DNA of 64,000 bases from Ahrensia sp. (GTDB lineage Bacteria > Pseudomonadota > Alphaproteobacteria > Rhizobiales > Rhizobiaceae): the NCBI GenBank assembly GCA_028817895.1, contig JAPPOQ010000028.1, forward strand, positions 1 through 64,000, read 5' to 3'. The notes beneath the pieces are model-generated. The model worked only from the letters and a program-made list of their open reading frames with translations, did no database searches and was not told the DNA's origin. The translations under genes were made by a program, and so were the position numbers. This document shows, in pieces, positions 54,963 through 63,748 of the stretch (position 1 is its first letter; every line of letters begins with the position of its first letter).

Positions 54963-56416
54963 GATGCAGGCAGTTCCGGTGGCGGTGTTGCAGCGGGTGC
55001 GCCCAGCTTGAGCGCGGCTTCGCGCCCGCCATAGGCTTCCACCATGGCCGCCTGATCGCCATGCGCCATGGCGTCAACACTATCAGGATCGCAAATGGCG
55101 CGAAGCGCCTCGTCGAGTTCTTCAAGCTTGCCGGCACAACCCGGTTCCCCGGCCAGGTTTTGGAGTTCCTGCAGATCATGCGCCAGATCGAACAATTCGG
55201 GTTCGAAGCCGACATAGTGGATGTATTTCCAATCGCCCTTACGGATCATGAAGGCTCCGCTGACCGCACCCGCTGCATGATATTCGCTGAAGACAACCCG
55301 TTGGTCGTCTTCGCTTCGTGACGCGATGTCCGGCAATGGCATCCCCGGTCCATTCTCCGGCAGTCTGGTTCCGAAATGATCGACAATCGTTGCGGAAAGA
55401 TCGAGCAGGCTGACGGGCGTGTGGCATTCACCAACATCGATGTCAGGTCCCGCCATGATCATTGGAACCGCCACGGCCTCTTCATACATGTTGGATTTGC
55501 CCCACAGACCACGCGCGCCAACATTGTCGCCATGGTCGGATGTGTAGACCACAGTTGTGTTTTCGCTCAGCCCGGTTTCTTCCAGCGCAGTCAGGATGCG
55601 CCCGACATTGTGGTCAAGCCAGCTGCACAAGCCGTAATAGGATGCCATCGCAGCGAGACGCTCGTCAGCGTCGCGAAACTGATCTTCAGACGGTGCAATC
55701 GCATTCTGGCGCTCCACCCAGGGATGAAGCCCATGGCCTTGTGAGGGGTGAAGCTTTGCCGGAGGTAACCCCTCATGCGGATAGAGCTTGTAAAACTCAT
55801 GCGGAACGACAAGCGGAAAATGCGGGGCGACAAGGCCGACATACAGACACCAAGGTCGGCTTTCCTTTCCACTGCGCTGCCTGAACCAGTCGCAACTTCG
55901 TTCAACCACAGCCGAATCATAATGCGTATAGGTGCTGTGGCCTGGACCGATATACTCGCCCAACATGCGACGCGGCATTTCGACGCGCTCGTCCTCTTTG
56001 CGCATGGAAGCCCACACCATCCCGACGCCATCGGCAACATGCATCGGTATGTGTTCAATGTCGAAGCCAGCCGGGTCCTCGTCGCTGCGATAGTGCAGCT
56101 TGCCAATGCTTTCCACACCAATACCGATTTGCTGCAAAGCGTGACCCCAACCTTTCGGCTCCCCCCGATATGGCATGGCATTGTCCCATAGCCTGTTGCA
56201 GTGGACATACTGGCCGGAGGCAAAAGAGGCCCGCGCCGGTACGCAGATCGGGCTTGGTGTGTAGGCTCGTGTGAAGCGGGTTCCCCGCGCCGCCAGCGCA
56301 TCGATATTGGGGGTCTGGATAGAGATTTCGTTGCGCCATTCGCACGCGCAGCCCAACGCCCGCGACTGGTGTTCATCCGACATGATCACCAGCAGATTGG
56401 TTTTTTGCTCCACCAT
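54959..56416 (-). CDS. sulfatase (CxPAR type)
   Basis: A type I sulfatase of 485 residues. The formylglycine motif is CVPARAS with C58. Metal residues are in VIMSDEHQ near the N-terminus and YTSDHGDNVG later. No signal peptide, so the substrate is probably imported first. The ATG directly abuts the stop of the MarR gene, and the gene end overlaps the MBL-fold gene. The substrate is unknown, and choline-sulfatase-like function is only one option. Confidence 0.9.
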   Translation of the reverse strand: MVEQKTNLLVIMSDEHQSRALGCACEWRNEISIQTPNIDALAARGTRFTRAYTPSPICVPARASFASGQYVHCNRLWDNAMPYRGEPKGWGHALQQIGIGVESIGKLHYRSDEDPAGFDIEHIPMHVADGVGMVWASMRKEDERVEMPRRMLGEYIGPGHSTYTHYDSAVVERSCDWFRQRSGKESRPWCLYVGLVAPHFPLVVPHEFYKLYPHEGLPPAKLHPSQGHGLHPWVERQNAIAPSEDQFRDADERLAAMASYYGLCSWLDHNVGRILTALEETGLSENTTVVYTSDHGDNVGARGLWGKSNMYEEAVAVPMIMAGPDIDVGECHTPVSLLDLSATIVDHFGTRLPENGPGMPLPDIASRSEDDQRVVFSEYHAAGAVSGAFMIRKGDWKYIHYVGFEPELFDLAHDLQELQNLAGEPGCAGKLEELDEALRAICDPDSVDAMAHGDQAAMVEAYGGREAALKLGAPAATPPPELPAS

Positions 56417-56875
56417 TCAGAAATTGATGCGTTCTGAGTTTGTTTGCAGCTTCTCCAAGGCTGAGAAGACGCTCTTTATCTCATCATCCGTCAGATTGTG
56501 CAGGAGGTAGTCCTGCCGTTTGCGCATGATCACGATGATACGCTCGTAGATAGCTTTGCCCTTTTGGGTGAGCGACAACAAAATGCGGCGTTGGTCTTTC
56601 GGGTCCGTTTCACCTTCCACCAGACCAAGCTCGATGACCTGCTTCAGACCCCGGCTGAACAGACCCTTGTCCATATTGGCGCGTTCGATGATAGCGCCTG
56701 ACGATATCTCCGGTCCAAAAGCGTGCACCATGAAGACGATGCGCCATTGAACCAAGCTCAAATCGGCATGCTTCTTCAAGATTGCTGCTGCCTGTGCGTT
56801 CAACTTTGGATTCAGAACAGAAATTCGGTATGTGACGAAACGCGAAAGTTCTTGCGCCCCTGATACTTGTGTCAT
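56417..56875 (-). CDS. MarR-family transcriptional regulator
   Basis: A 152-residue winged-helix regulator. The recognition region is GAIIERANMDKGLFSRGLKQ and the wing is EGETDPKDQRRILLSLT, both typical of MarR. The ATG at 56875 is taken; the frame open to 57217 would run through the intergenic region and into tctC. It is the first gene of the MarR-sulfatase-MBL unit and diverges from tctC, so it likely represses both until a substrate or intermediate binds. Confidence 0.9.
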   Translation of the reverse strand: MTQVSGAQELSRFVTYRISVLNPKLNAQAAAILKKHADLSLVQWRIVFMVHAFGPEISSGAIIERANMDKGLFSRGLKQVIELGLVEGETDPKDQRRILLSLTQKGKAIYERIIVIMRKRQDYLLHNLTDDEIKSVFSALEKLQTNSERINF

Positions 56876-56931
56876 GTCTTTCTCGCCCGGATTTGGCAAA
56901 GTCCGCCCCGGATAGCATGCGTCCAATGCGC

Positions 56932-56943
56932 TTGACCGGTCAA
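56932..56943. promoter_or_regulatory. putative MarR operator
   Basis: TTGACCGGTCAA is a perfect 12-bp palindrome in the 118-bp gap between the MarR gene and tctC. Its first six bases resemble a -35 hexamer for tctC, so binding would block the promoter. Assignment to this MarR protein is inferred from position. Confidence 0.55.
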
Positions 56944-56993
56944 CCAAGCTGTGAAACTTTAAACTCACAATACATCGATTGGGAGTGTTATCG

Positions 56994-57944
56994 ATGCGCA
57001 AACTTGTACTGACGGCCTTGGCTCTGGGGGGCATGGTCGCAGCAAATATCAGTTCAGCCTTCGCCGAATGGGCGCCGCCTGGACCCATAAAACTGACAAT
57101 TGCATTTCGAGCCGGCGGTGGAGCAGACACCCAGGCCCGTTTGATCGCCGAGCATCTTGAAGCCGAGAAGGGCTGGAAGATCATACCGGAAAACGTGACC
57201 GGCAAGGGCGGCATCAACGCCCTGAAGGCGCTGAAGGATCAACCCAATGACGGGACCGCGATCGCGATCGTTGTAACGGAGTCGCTGGGCTACAATCTGG
57301 TGGCCGCGAAAAATTCCGGCTTGTCGGTAAGCGACTTCACACCGCTTACAACGACCGCCGGATTCCAGATGGGCGTCGTTGCGAAAACCGAAAAGGGCTG
57401 GAAAACCTTTTCCGATGTGATCGAGGCTGCAAAGGGCGGCCAGGCCATCCGGTTCGGCGTGATGAGCCCGAAGCTTGACGATCTGGCCTATATGCTGGGC
57501 AAGGCCCATGGGGTCGAGTTCAACACGGTCATGCTGCGCGGCGGCAAGGGCGTGATGAATGGTTTGAATGCCGGAGACATCGATGTCGGCTGGGGAGCGG
57601 GAATTCAAAACGCCGCGGTTCAGTCCGGTGACATGGTCAACCTTGCATCCGGGCTGTCCACCAAACTGAGCATCTCGCCAGACGCTCCGACGATGGAAGA
57701 GTTGGGTGTGAAATTCAACGCCGACGGCTATTTCGTGTTTGTCGCACCCGCTGGATTGCCAAACGAAGCCCGCACGGCTCTTTCCGAAGCGCTTTCATCC
57801 GTTGCTGCCGATGAGGCCACCAAGGCCGGAGGCATGATCAAGAAAGCCTTTGGCGGCGCGCAGATCATCAAGGGCGACGAGCTTGACGCCATCGTCAGCG
57901 CAGCAGCTGACGCATCAGCCGAATTGATGAATGCTGCCGAATAG
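56994..57944 (+). CDS. tctC: tripartite tricarboxylate transporter receptor (TctC)
   Basis: Periplasmic receptor of 316 residues. The signal peptide is about residues 1-25 (LALGGMVAANISSAFAE). Bug/TctC-fold features are IAFRAGGGADTQARLI and VTGKGGINALKAL. Bug receptors bind carboxylates through water-bridged loops. GGGAG lies 8 bp before the ATG at 56994; an earlier in-frame start at 56979 is weaker. Confidence 0.92.
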   Translation: MRKLVLTALALGGMVAANISSAFAEWAPPGPIKLTIAFRAGGGADTQARLIAEHLEAEKGWKIIPENVTGKGGINALKALKDQPNDGTAIAIVVTESLGYNLVAAKNSGLSVSDFTPLTTTAGFQMGVVAKTEKGWKTFSDVIEAAKGGQAIRFGVMSPKLDDLAYMLGKAHGVEFNTVMLRGGKGVMNGLNAGDIDVGWGAGIQNAAVQSGDMVNLASGLSTKLSISPDAPTMEELGVKFNADGYFVFVAPAGLPNEARTALSEALSSVAADEATKAGGMIKKAFGGAQIIKGDELDAIVSAAADASAELMNAAE

Positions 57945-57987
57945 ATCCGGGGCGACGGATCAGCGGCAGATTGGAGGGCAACGGGTC

Positions 57988-58035
57988 ATGTATCCGTTGT
58001 CCTTTCTCGTTCCAGCACCGACCGGCTCGCAATGA
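57988..58035 (+). CDS. possible 15-residue leader peptide before tctB
   Basis: A short frame (MYPLSFLVPAPTGSQ) begins 10 bp after a GGAGG site and its TGA overlaps the tctB ATG as ATGA. Its start codon lies in the loop of a hairpin with arms CAACGG (57979-57984) and CCGTTG (57994-57999). It may couple translation into tctB, whose own ATG lacks a ribosome site. Expression is not demonstrated. Confidence 0.3.
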   Translation: MYPLSFLVPAPTGSQ

Positions 58036-58601
58036 AGCAGGAAACACTGCCGACCACGCACACTGATTTGATTGTCGCAATCGTCGTTTGCCTGGTGGCA
58101 GCTCTCATCGGCCTGGCCTGGATTCCGCTCGATGTCGAGACTGGAATATTCGAGAAGGTCCGCAGAAAGTTCGAGATCGGGGATGCCTTCGCCCCCGCCA
58201 TGGCCACGGCTTTGCTGGCGACAGGTGGTGTGCTGTTGCTGGTGGAAGCATTTCGCAATCCCGGCTCAACGCGCATCAACCGAAAGAGCGCTGCCTTTAT
58301 GGCCATACTCGTCGCTCTGTTTGCAGCCAGTTTCACCGTCATGCTGTTTGCCGGATCGCTGGCAATTTCTTTGTTCGGCAATGCAGGCGATGAGTACAGA
58401 CTGCTGCGAGACACACCGCCGTGGAAATATCTGGGATTCTTGCTGGGCGGCACGATCATGGTCAGTGCCCTGATCGGTCTTGTCGAGCGGCGCTTGACGA
58501 TCTTGGGCGTCCTCACCGGGATCGGCGCGAGCCTGATCATCATTTTCATCTACGACCTGCCATTCGATGATCTGCTCCTGCCACCCAATGGAGACTACTG
58601 A
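58032..58601 (+). CDS. tctB: tripartite tricarboxylate transporter TctB subunit
   Basis: Small membrane subunit of 189 residues with four TM segments (IVAIVVCLVAALIGLAW; AMATALLATGGVLLLV; AFMAILVALFAASF; ILGVLTGIGASLIIIFI). It has the usual TctB layout and size. The stop overlaps the tctA start by 1 bp (TGATG). Confidence 0.88.
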   Translation: MKQETLPTTHTDLIVAIVVCLVAALIGLAWIPLDVETGIFEKVRRKFEIGDAFAPAMATALLATGGVLLLVEAFRNPGSTRINRKSAAFMAILVALFAASFTVMLFAGSLAISLFGNAGDEYRLLRDTPPWKYLGFLLGGTIMVSALIGLVERRLTILGVLTGIGASLIIIFIYDLPFDDLLLPPNGDY

Positions 58602-60190
58602 TGGAAGTCTCAACCTATTTGTGGCTGGGCATTGAGGCCGTCTTTGCCGGCCCCACCGCTTTTTCCATTCTTGGCGTGTCGGTCTCCATCGCCCTGACCA
58701 TGGTGTTTGCCGGCTTCCTTCTTGGCATCGTGGTTGGCAGCACACCGGGTCTTGCCGGTCCGATGGCGATGGCGATCTCTCTGCCCATTCTCATCTCGAT
58801 CTTTGGGTATTCGCCGGATGCGCTCTTGCCGGTGTTCGGCTTCCTCATCGGCATCATGAAAGGGGCGACCGTTGGCGGCGCTGTGCCCGCCATCCTGTTC
58901 AATACGCCGGGCACGCCAGACGCTTTCATGACCACGCTGGATGGCCATCCCATGGCGCGAAAGGGTGAGGCGGCGAGGGCTTTGCGTGTTGCGCATGTTT
59001 CCTCCGCCTCTGGCGACACATTTTCCGATGTAGCGTTGATTGTCTGCGCTCCCTTTCTGGCAATCCTTGTGGAAGCCTATCTGGACCTTCCCGAAAAGAC
59101 GGCTCTGCTGATCCTCTCCATGGCGTTTATCGCAGCGGTGGTGGGTGGCTCTCCGGCCAAGGGGCTGATTTCAGCTGCGCTCGGCCTGCTCGCAGCCTCT
59201 GTCGGAACCGGTGAAGACTTCACCCCGCGATTGACCTTTGGCTTTGACAGCCTTGCTTCGGGATTTCCCATCGTCACCGCAGTGCTTGGTGTTCTTATAT
59301 TGGGGGAAGTTTTCAAGGCCATCGAGGAAATGTGGCACGAACGCGGTCGAGACGCGGCAACAACCAATGAGCAGATACAAAGACCGGGACGGCTCGACCG
59401 TGAAACGCTGCGCCGCATATTTCCCTATGTGGTGCGCTCCTCCTTAATTGGAACGGCGATCGGAGCGTTGCCCGGCATCGGATCAACACTCGCCGCAACG
59501 CTTGGCTACACGTCCGGCAAGCTGCTGCACGCACGGCGCAAGGCCGACGACGAACCGGCCTTCGGCGACGGAATCCCCGAAGGTATTGCCGCGACGGAGG
59601 CCGCAAACTCTTCCGTATCAGGTGCCAATCTGATTCCGGTTTTGTCGCTCGGAGTGCCCGGAAACGCCGCCGCGGTGTTTCTCATTCTGGCTGCCGATTC
59701 GATCGGCGGTTTCAACCCGGGACCTTCCGTCTTTCGCTTCACGACAGACAGCATCAACCCTGAACTGGTGATCGCCTTCGGCCTGTTCACGATGATGATG
59801 GTGGCCAATCTGGTGAACTGGACGATTGGAGGTGTCTTCATGCGCTCCATGGGCGCGATGACGCGCATTCCCAAACACCGTCTGCTCCCCGTCATTCTAC
59901 TTTTGACGCTCACGGCGATCTACATTCAGGAAACCAAGATGGCCGCGCTCTGGTTTGCTGTCGGTTTCGGATTGCTTGGCTATGTGATGCGGCGGCTCGC
60001 CATCTCACCCCTCCCCTTCATTATCGCTTTCATTCTTGGCGGGCGTCTGGAAGAGACGGCACGGCAGGCCTTTTCGGCCACGGGCGGCGACCCGTGGTTT
60101 CTGTTCAGTTCCGCGACATCGATTGCACTGCTGGTCATGACTGTCGCGGTGGTCGCCGTGCTGTCAGCCAGGGGAAGAGCTTTAGTATGA
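58601..60190 (+). CDS. tctA: tripartite tricarboxylate transporter TctA permease
   Basis: Large permease of 529 residues with about 12 TM segments. TctA signatures are FLLGIVVGSTPGLAGPMAMA and the repeated GTAIGALPGIGSTLAATLGY, the two GxxxGxxPGxG-type loops. Together with TctC and TctB it forms a complete secondary carboxylate importer. It overlaps the following hydrolase by ATGA. Confidence 0.94.
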   Translation: MEVSTYLWLGIEAVFAGPTAFSILGVSVSIALTMVFAGFLLGIVVGSTPGLAGPMAMAISLPILISIFGYSPDALLPVFGFLIGIMKGATVGGAVPAILFNTPGTPDAFMTTLDGHPMARKGEAARALRVAHVSSASGDTFSDVALIVCAPFLAILVEAYLDLPEKTALLILSMAFIAAVVGGSPAKGLISAALGLLAASVGTGEDFTPRLTFGFDSLASGFPIVTAVLGVLILGEVFKAIEEMWHERGRDAATTNEQIQRPGRLDRETLRRIFPYVVRSSLIGTAIGALPGIGSTLAATLGYTSGKLLHARRKADDEPAFGDGIPEGIAATEAANSSVSGANLIPVLSLGVPGNAAAVFLILAADSIGGFNPGPSVFRFTTDSINPELVIAFGLFTMMMVANLVNWTIGGVFMRSMGAMTRIPKHRLLPVILLLTLTAIYIQETKMAALWFAVGFGLLGYVMRRLAISPLPFIIAFILGGRLEETARQAFSATGGDPWFLFSSATSIALLVMTVAVVAVLSARGRALV

Positions 60191-60888
60191 CCTTTGTCCT
60201 GGTTCACGGTGGCTGGCATGGGGGCTGGTGTTGGAAGGAGGTTGCAAAGCGGCTTCGCGCCGAAGGCCATGAGGTCTTCACACCGACACTCACAGGTCTT
60301 GGGGAGCGTCGTCATTTGATCAAGGCCGTTGAGGGGCCACAAACGCATGTTGAAGACATTTGCAATGTGTTGCTGTTCGAAGAGCTCAGTGATGTGGTGC
60401 TGGTCGGTCATTCCTATGGCGGCATGATCATCACCGGCGTGGCCTCGCAGATGCCGGACCGCATCCGCACGCTCGTTTACGTCGATGCCTTCGTCCCGGA
60501 TCGCGACCAACTGCCAGCCAGCAAAATGTCAACGCCGGAACGCGCAGCGCAGATGACAGCCGCTATTCAAGACGATGACACAATAACACCGAATGGGTTC
60601 GAGCGCTGGACGGACAATTCCGAAACCTTGGCCTGGCTGAAGACGATGTGCACCCCGCATCCGGCCAGTTGTTTCGACAAGGGTGTGCGGTTGACGGGCG
60701 CTGAGAAGCAAGTTGGCCAGCGCATGTTCATCAAGGCAGGGCGCAATCCTCTCTCGCCCTTTGATCAGTTCCACGAACGCTATCGCGATGACCCACAATG
60801 GCGGGTGCACAGCGTCGATGCGCTTCACGACATCATGCTCGATGCACCTGACGAGCTGACCCGACTGCTGCTGGAGACGACACGATGA
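60187..60888 (+). CDS. alpha/beta hydrolase (SABP2/EstC-like esterase)
   Basis: A 233-residue esterase-type hydrolase. The N-terminus FVLVHGGWHGGWCWKE holds the oxyanion-hole loop, the nucleophile S76 is in LVGHSYGGM, and a late histidine is in HSVDALHDIML. The fold resembles salicylate-methyl-esterase and pyrethroid-esterase relatives. The ATG at 60187 overlaps the tctA stop; the longer frame from 60094 lies inside tctA. It is coupled to the sulfatase gene by another ATGA. Confidence 0.87.
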   Translation: MTFVLVHGGWHGGWCWKEVAKRLRAEGHEVFTPTLTGLGERRHLIKAVEGPQTHVEDICNVLLFEELSDVVLVGHSYGGMIITGVASQMPDRIRTLVYVDAFVPDRDQLPASKMSTPERAAQMTAAIQDDDTITPNGFERWTDNSETLAWLKTMCTPHPASCFDKGVRLTGAEKQVGQRMFIKAGRNPLSPFDQFHERYRDDPQWRVHSVDALHDIMLDAPDELTRLLLETTR

Positions 60889-62411
60889 AACGGCCCAACA
60901 TTCTGCTGATCTCTGCCGATCAACAACGAGCAGACTGTTTCGGCTTCGAGGGTCGCGCCATTCAGACGCCGCATCTCGACCAACTTGCGGCCAACGGCAC
61001 CCATTTTGCCGCCTGCATCACCCCCTGCGTGGTCTGCCAACCGGCGCGAGCGTCCATTCTGACCGGTCAGCTTTGTCGTACCAATGGCGTGCATGACAAT
61101 GGCATCGATCTGGATCCAGCAATCGGCGAGAAGGGCTTTGCGGGAGCGTTGGCGGCAAGTGGCTACGACACGGCTTTTTTCGGCAAGGCCCATTTTTCGA
61201 CCTACCACACATTCGAGCCGACCGGCACGCCTGAATGCATCGCCTCATCAGCCAGTTATGATGAAGCCTGGAACGGGCCCTATATGGGGTTCGATCATGT
61301 TGAGATGATGCTTGTCGGCCACAATTGGTTTCTGCCGGAAAAACCTCCACGCGGGCAGCACTTTGAACGCTGGTACTATGCCGATGGCCGGGGCGATGAG
61401 AAAAATGCGCTTTACCGTGCTAATGCGGGCGACACGAAACAGGCCGCGCAGACCTGGCATTCCAAGCTGCCAACGGCCTGGCATAACTCAACCTGGACTG
61501 CGGATCGAGCCATCGACTGGATCAAGTCCCGCTCACACGAAACGCCCTTTTGCGCCTGGGTGAGTTTTCCTGACCCGCATCACCCATTTGACTGCCCGGA
61601 ACCCTGGTCCCGACTGCATGATCCGGCGAAAGTCGACTTGCCTTCGAACCGCAAACGAAGCTTTGAGGGGCGTCCCTGGTGGCATGAAGCTGTGCTGACG
61701 TCGGAACCGACTGGCAGCGCGCAAAGTGCCGACATTCGCAAATCTTACAGCCGCATCGTCGAGCAAAGCGATGAGCAGTTGCGGGAAATTATCGCCAACA
61801 CTTATGGGCAGATCGGGCTGATAGACCATCAGGTCGGACGTTTGATGATTGCTCTGCAAGAGGCTGGCATCACGGAGGACACGTTGGTCGTCTACATCTC
61901 CGATCACGGCGACTGGCTTGGCGACCATGGACTGATCCTCAAAGGACCGATGCACTATGAAGGCGTGTTGCGCGTCCCAATGATCTGGTCGGGGCCGGGT
62001 GTGCCGAAGGGCAAACGCGTCGAAGACCCGGTCTCCACGCTCGATCTCGCAGCGACCTTCTGCGACTACGCGCACGCCACTGCCTTGCTCGACCAGCATG
62101 GAGAGAGCCTGCGCCCACTCATCGAAACGAATGAGGCACACCGAGACATTGCGCGCAATGAATGGGAACTGCTTCCAACTCGTGCCGGCGTCGCCCTCAG
62201 CCTGCGCACGGTGCGCAGCAAGACCCACAAACTGACTTACGATCTTCAAAGCGGTGCTGGTGAGATGTACGATCTCGTTGCTGACCCTCACGAGCTGACC
62301 AACATCTTCGACCATCCCGCAGCCGCCGAGATACGCGAAACGCTCATGCAGGCAATCCATGCGCGACCCGATGATATGCGGCCGGTTCAGGAGCAAGTCG
62401 GCATGGCGTGA
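60885..62411 (+). CDS. sulfatase (CxPAR type)
   Basis: A type I sulfatase of 508 residues. Metal residues are D12 and Q13 (ISADQQRADC). The formylglycine motif is CQPARASILTGQ with C51, and late metal residues are in YISDHGDWLGDHG. No signal peptide. Final gene of the tctCBA-hydrolase unit, starting inside the stop codon of the esterase. A formylglycine-generating enzyme is needed for activity and is not in the window. Confidence 0.91.
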   Translation: MKRPNILLISADQQRADCFGFEGRAIQTPHLDQLAANGTHFAACITPCVVCQPARASILTGQLCRTNGVHDNGIDLDPAIGEKGFAGALAASGYDTAFFGKAHFSTYHTFEPTGTPECIASSASYDEAWNGPYMGFDHVEMMLVGHNWFLPEKPPRGQHFERWYYADGRGDEKNALYRANAGDTKQAAQTWHSKLPTAWHNSTWTADRAIDWIKSRSHETPFCAWVSFPDPHHPFDCPEPWSRLHDPAKVDLPSNRKRSFEGRPWWHEAVLTSEPTGSAQSADIRKSYSRIVEQSDEQLREIIANTYGQIGLIDHQVGRLMIALQEAGITEDTLVVYISDHGDWLGDHGLILKGPMHYEGVLRVPMIWSGPGVPKGKRVEDPVSTLDLAATFCDYAHATALLDQHGESLRPLIETNEAHRDIARNEWELLPTRAGVALSLRTVRSKTHKLTYDLQSGAGEMYDLVADPHELTNIFDHPAAAEIRETLMQAIHARPDDMRPVQEQVGMA

Positions 62412-62545
62412 CGCGAAGCACGGGTGGGCTTTCGGATTGCCAGTCGGGAAGCGTCGGCATCTACGCGTTCTGACACAAAACTGCAATATGGGCGTCGTTA
62501 GTGCGGCATTGCCAACGATACTCTTGCCAACCACGTGACCGGACA

Positions 62546-63211
62546 ATGTCATCCAGCTTCTCACAGCGTCTTGCGGCAGAAGGGGTAGGGACAGCGTTTC
62601 TGCTCGCCACGGTGGTAGGCTCAGGCATCATGGCGGAGGCGCTGGCCGGGGGAAACGTTGCTATCGCCCTGCTTGGCAACACAATTCCCACCGGCGCCAT
62701 TCTGGTGGTTCTGATCACCATGTTGGGCCCGATTTCCGGCGCGCATTTCAACCCGGCGGTGACGCTTGTCTTCGCTCTGCGCCGCGAAATCGATGTGAAA
62801 GCGTCGCTTGGTTATGTGGCTGTTCAGATCATCGGCGGGCTGCTGGGAGTGCTGACTGCACATCTGATGTTCGGTCTCGACATGATGCAGTTCTCGCAAA
62901 AAATACGCAGCGGCGGGTCGCAATGGTTTGCCGAGGGCGTCGCGACGTTCGGGCTTGTCATGACCATATTGCTGACATTGAAAGCGCGCCAACACGCCGT
63001 CGCCATGGCTGTCGGCTTGTACATCACCGCCGCCTATTGGTTTACGGCGTCCACATCCTTTGCCAATCCGGCTGTCACCATTGCGCGCGGCTTTTCTGAT
63101 ACGTTTGCGGGCATCCGCCCGGTGGATGTCGCATCTTTCATTGCTGCGCAACTCGTAGCCGCCGTGATCGCGCTGTGGTTTTGCAATTGGCTCTTGTCGC
63201 GAAAGGACTGA
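62546..63211 (+). CDS. aqpS: MIP-family channel, AqpS-like
   Basis: Membrane channel of 221 residues with six hydrophobic segments. The two pore motifs are HFNPAVTL and FANPAVTI with a following arginine. In S. meliloti AqpS lets arsenite leave the cell after ArsC reduces arsenate. Pairing with arsC here supports that role, although glycerol or water transport is possible. The ATG at 62546 has no strong ribosome site. The stop overlaps an in-frame ATG of arsC. Confidence 0.87.
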   Translation: MSSSFSQRLAAEGVGTAFLLATVVGSGIMAEALAGGNVAIALLGNTIPTGAILVVLITMLGPISGAHFNPAVTLVFALRREIDVKASLGYVAVQIIGGLLGVLTAHLMFGLDMMQFSQKIRSGGSQWFAEGVATFGLVMTILLTLKARQHAVAMAVGLYITAAYWFTASTSFANPAVTIARGFSDTFAGIRPVDVASFIAAQLVAAVIALWFCNWLLSRKD

Positions 63212-63216
63212 TGGCC

Positions 63217-63564
63217 ATGACGATTGTCATTCATCACAACGAGGAATGCGGCACCTCGCGCAACGCGCTGGCGATGATCCGGGAAGCAGGCATTGAGCCC
63301 ATCATCATCGACTATCTCAAGACGGGCTGGACAGTCCCACAGTTGCAGGCCCTGTTTGCTGCAGCAGATCTGACCCCGCGCCAGGCACTGCGGGAGACAA
63401 AATCCCCGGCGAAGGACTTGGGTTTGCTGGCGGAGGGCATCGCCGATGATACCCTGTTGCAGGCCATGATTGAGCGCCCGGTTCTGGTCAATCGTCCGAT
63501 TGTTTGCTCTCCTAAAGGCGTGCGGCTTTGCCGACCTTCCGAAACCGTTCGCGAGCTGTTGTAG
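63217..63564 (+). CDS. arsC: glutaredoxin-type arsenate reductase
   Basis: A 115-residue ArsC of the R773 type. The catalytic Cys11 is in ECGTSRNALAM, and arginines that stabilise the oxyanion lie in TPRQALR, IERPV and VNRPI. AAGGA is 9 bp before the ATG at 63217; an ATG at 63211 is possible but too close. It reduces arsenate to arsenite with glutathione and glutaredoxin. Neither arsR nor arsH is seen. Confidence 0.92.
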   Translation: MTIVIHHNEECGTSRNALAMIREAGIEPIIIDYLKTGWTVPQLQALFAAADLTPRQALRETKSPAKDLGLLAEGIADDTLLQAMIERPVLVNRPIVCSPKGVRLCRPSETVRELL

Positions 63565-63748
63565 CGCCGACTGCACATGAAGACAGGCAACCAATGCAAT
63601 CCGTGATGGCACGACAAGAAAACCGATGTTGAACGCCTTAGCCTGCATGGTCTAACGTCACGAAGCGCCGAGCCATTTTCGGATAGCCACATGTCAGGGA
63701 TTCTCTCCGGCCCTGCGGCGCACCTTTCCCCAATCGCGGCTCAGCCGT

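Noticed and set aside
61533-62564. 343-codon minus-strand frame opposite the last sulfatase
   Set aside because: Shadow of a gene with a complete sulfatase active site.
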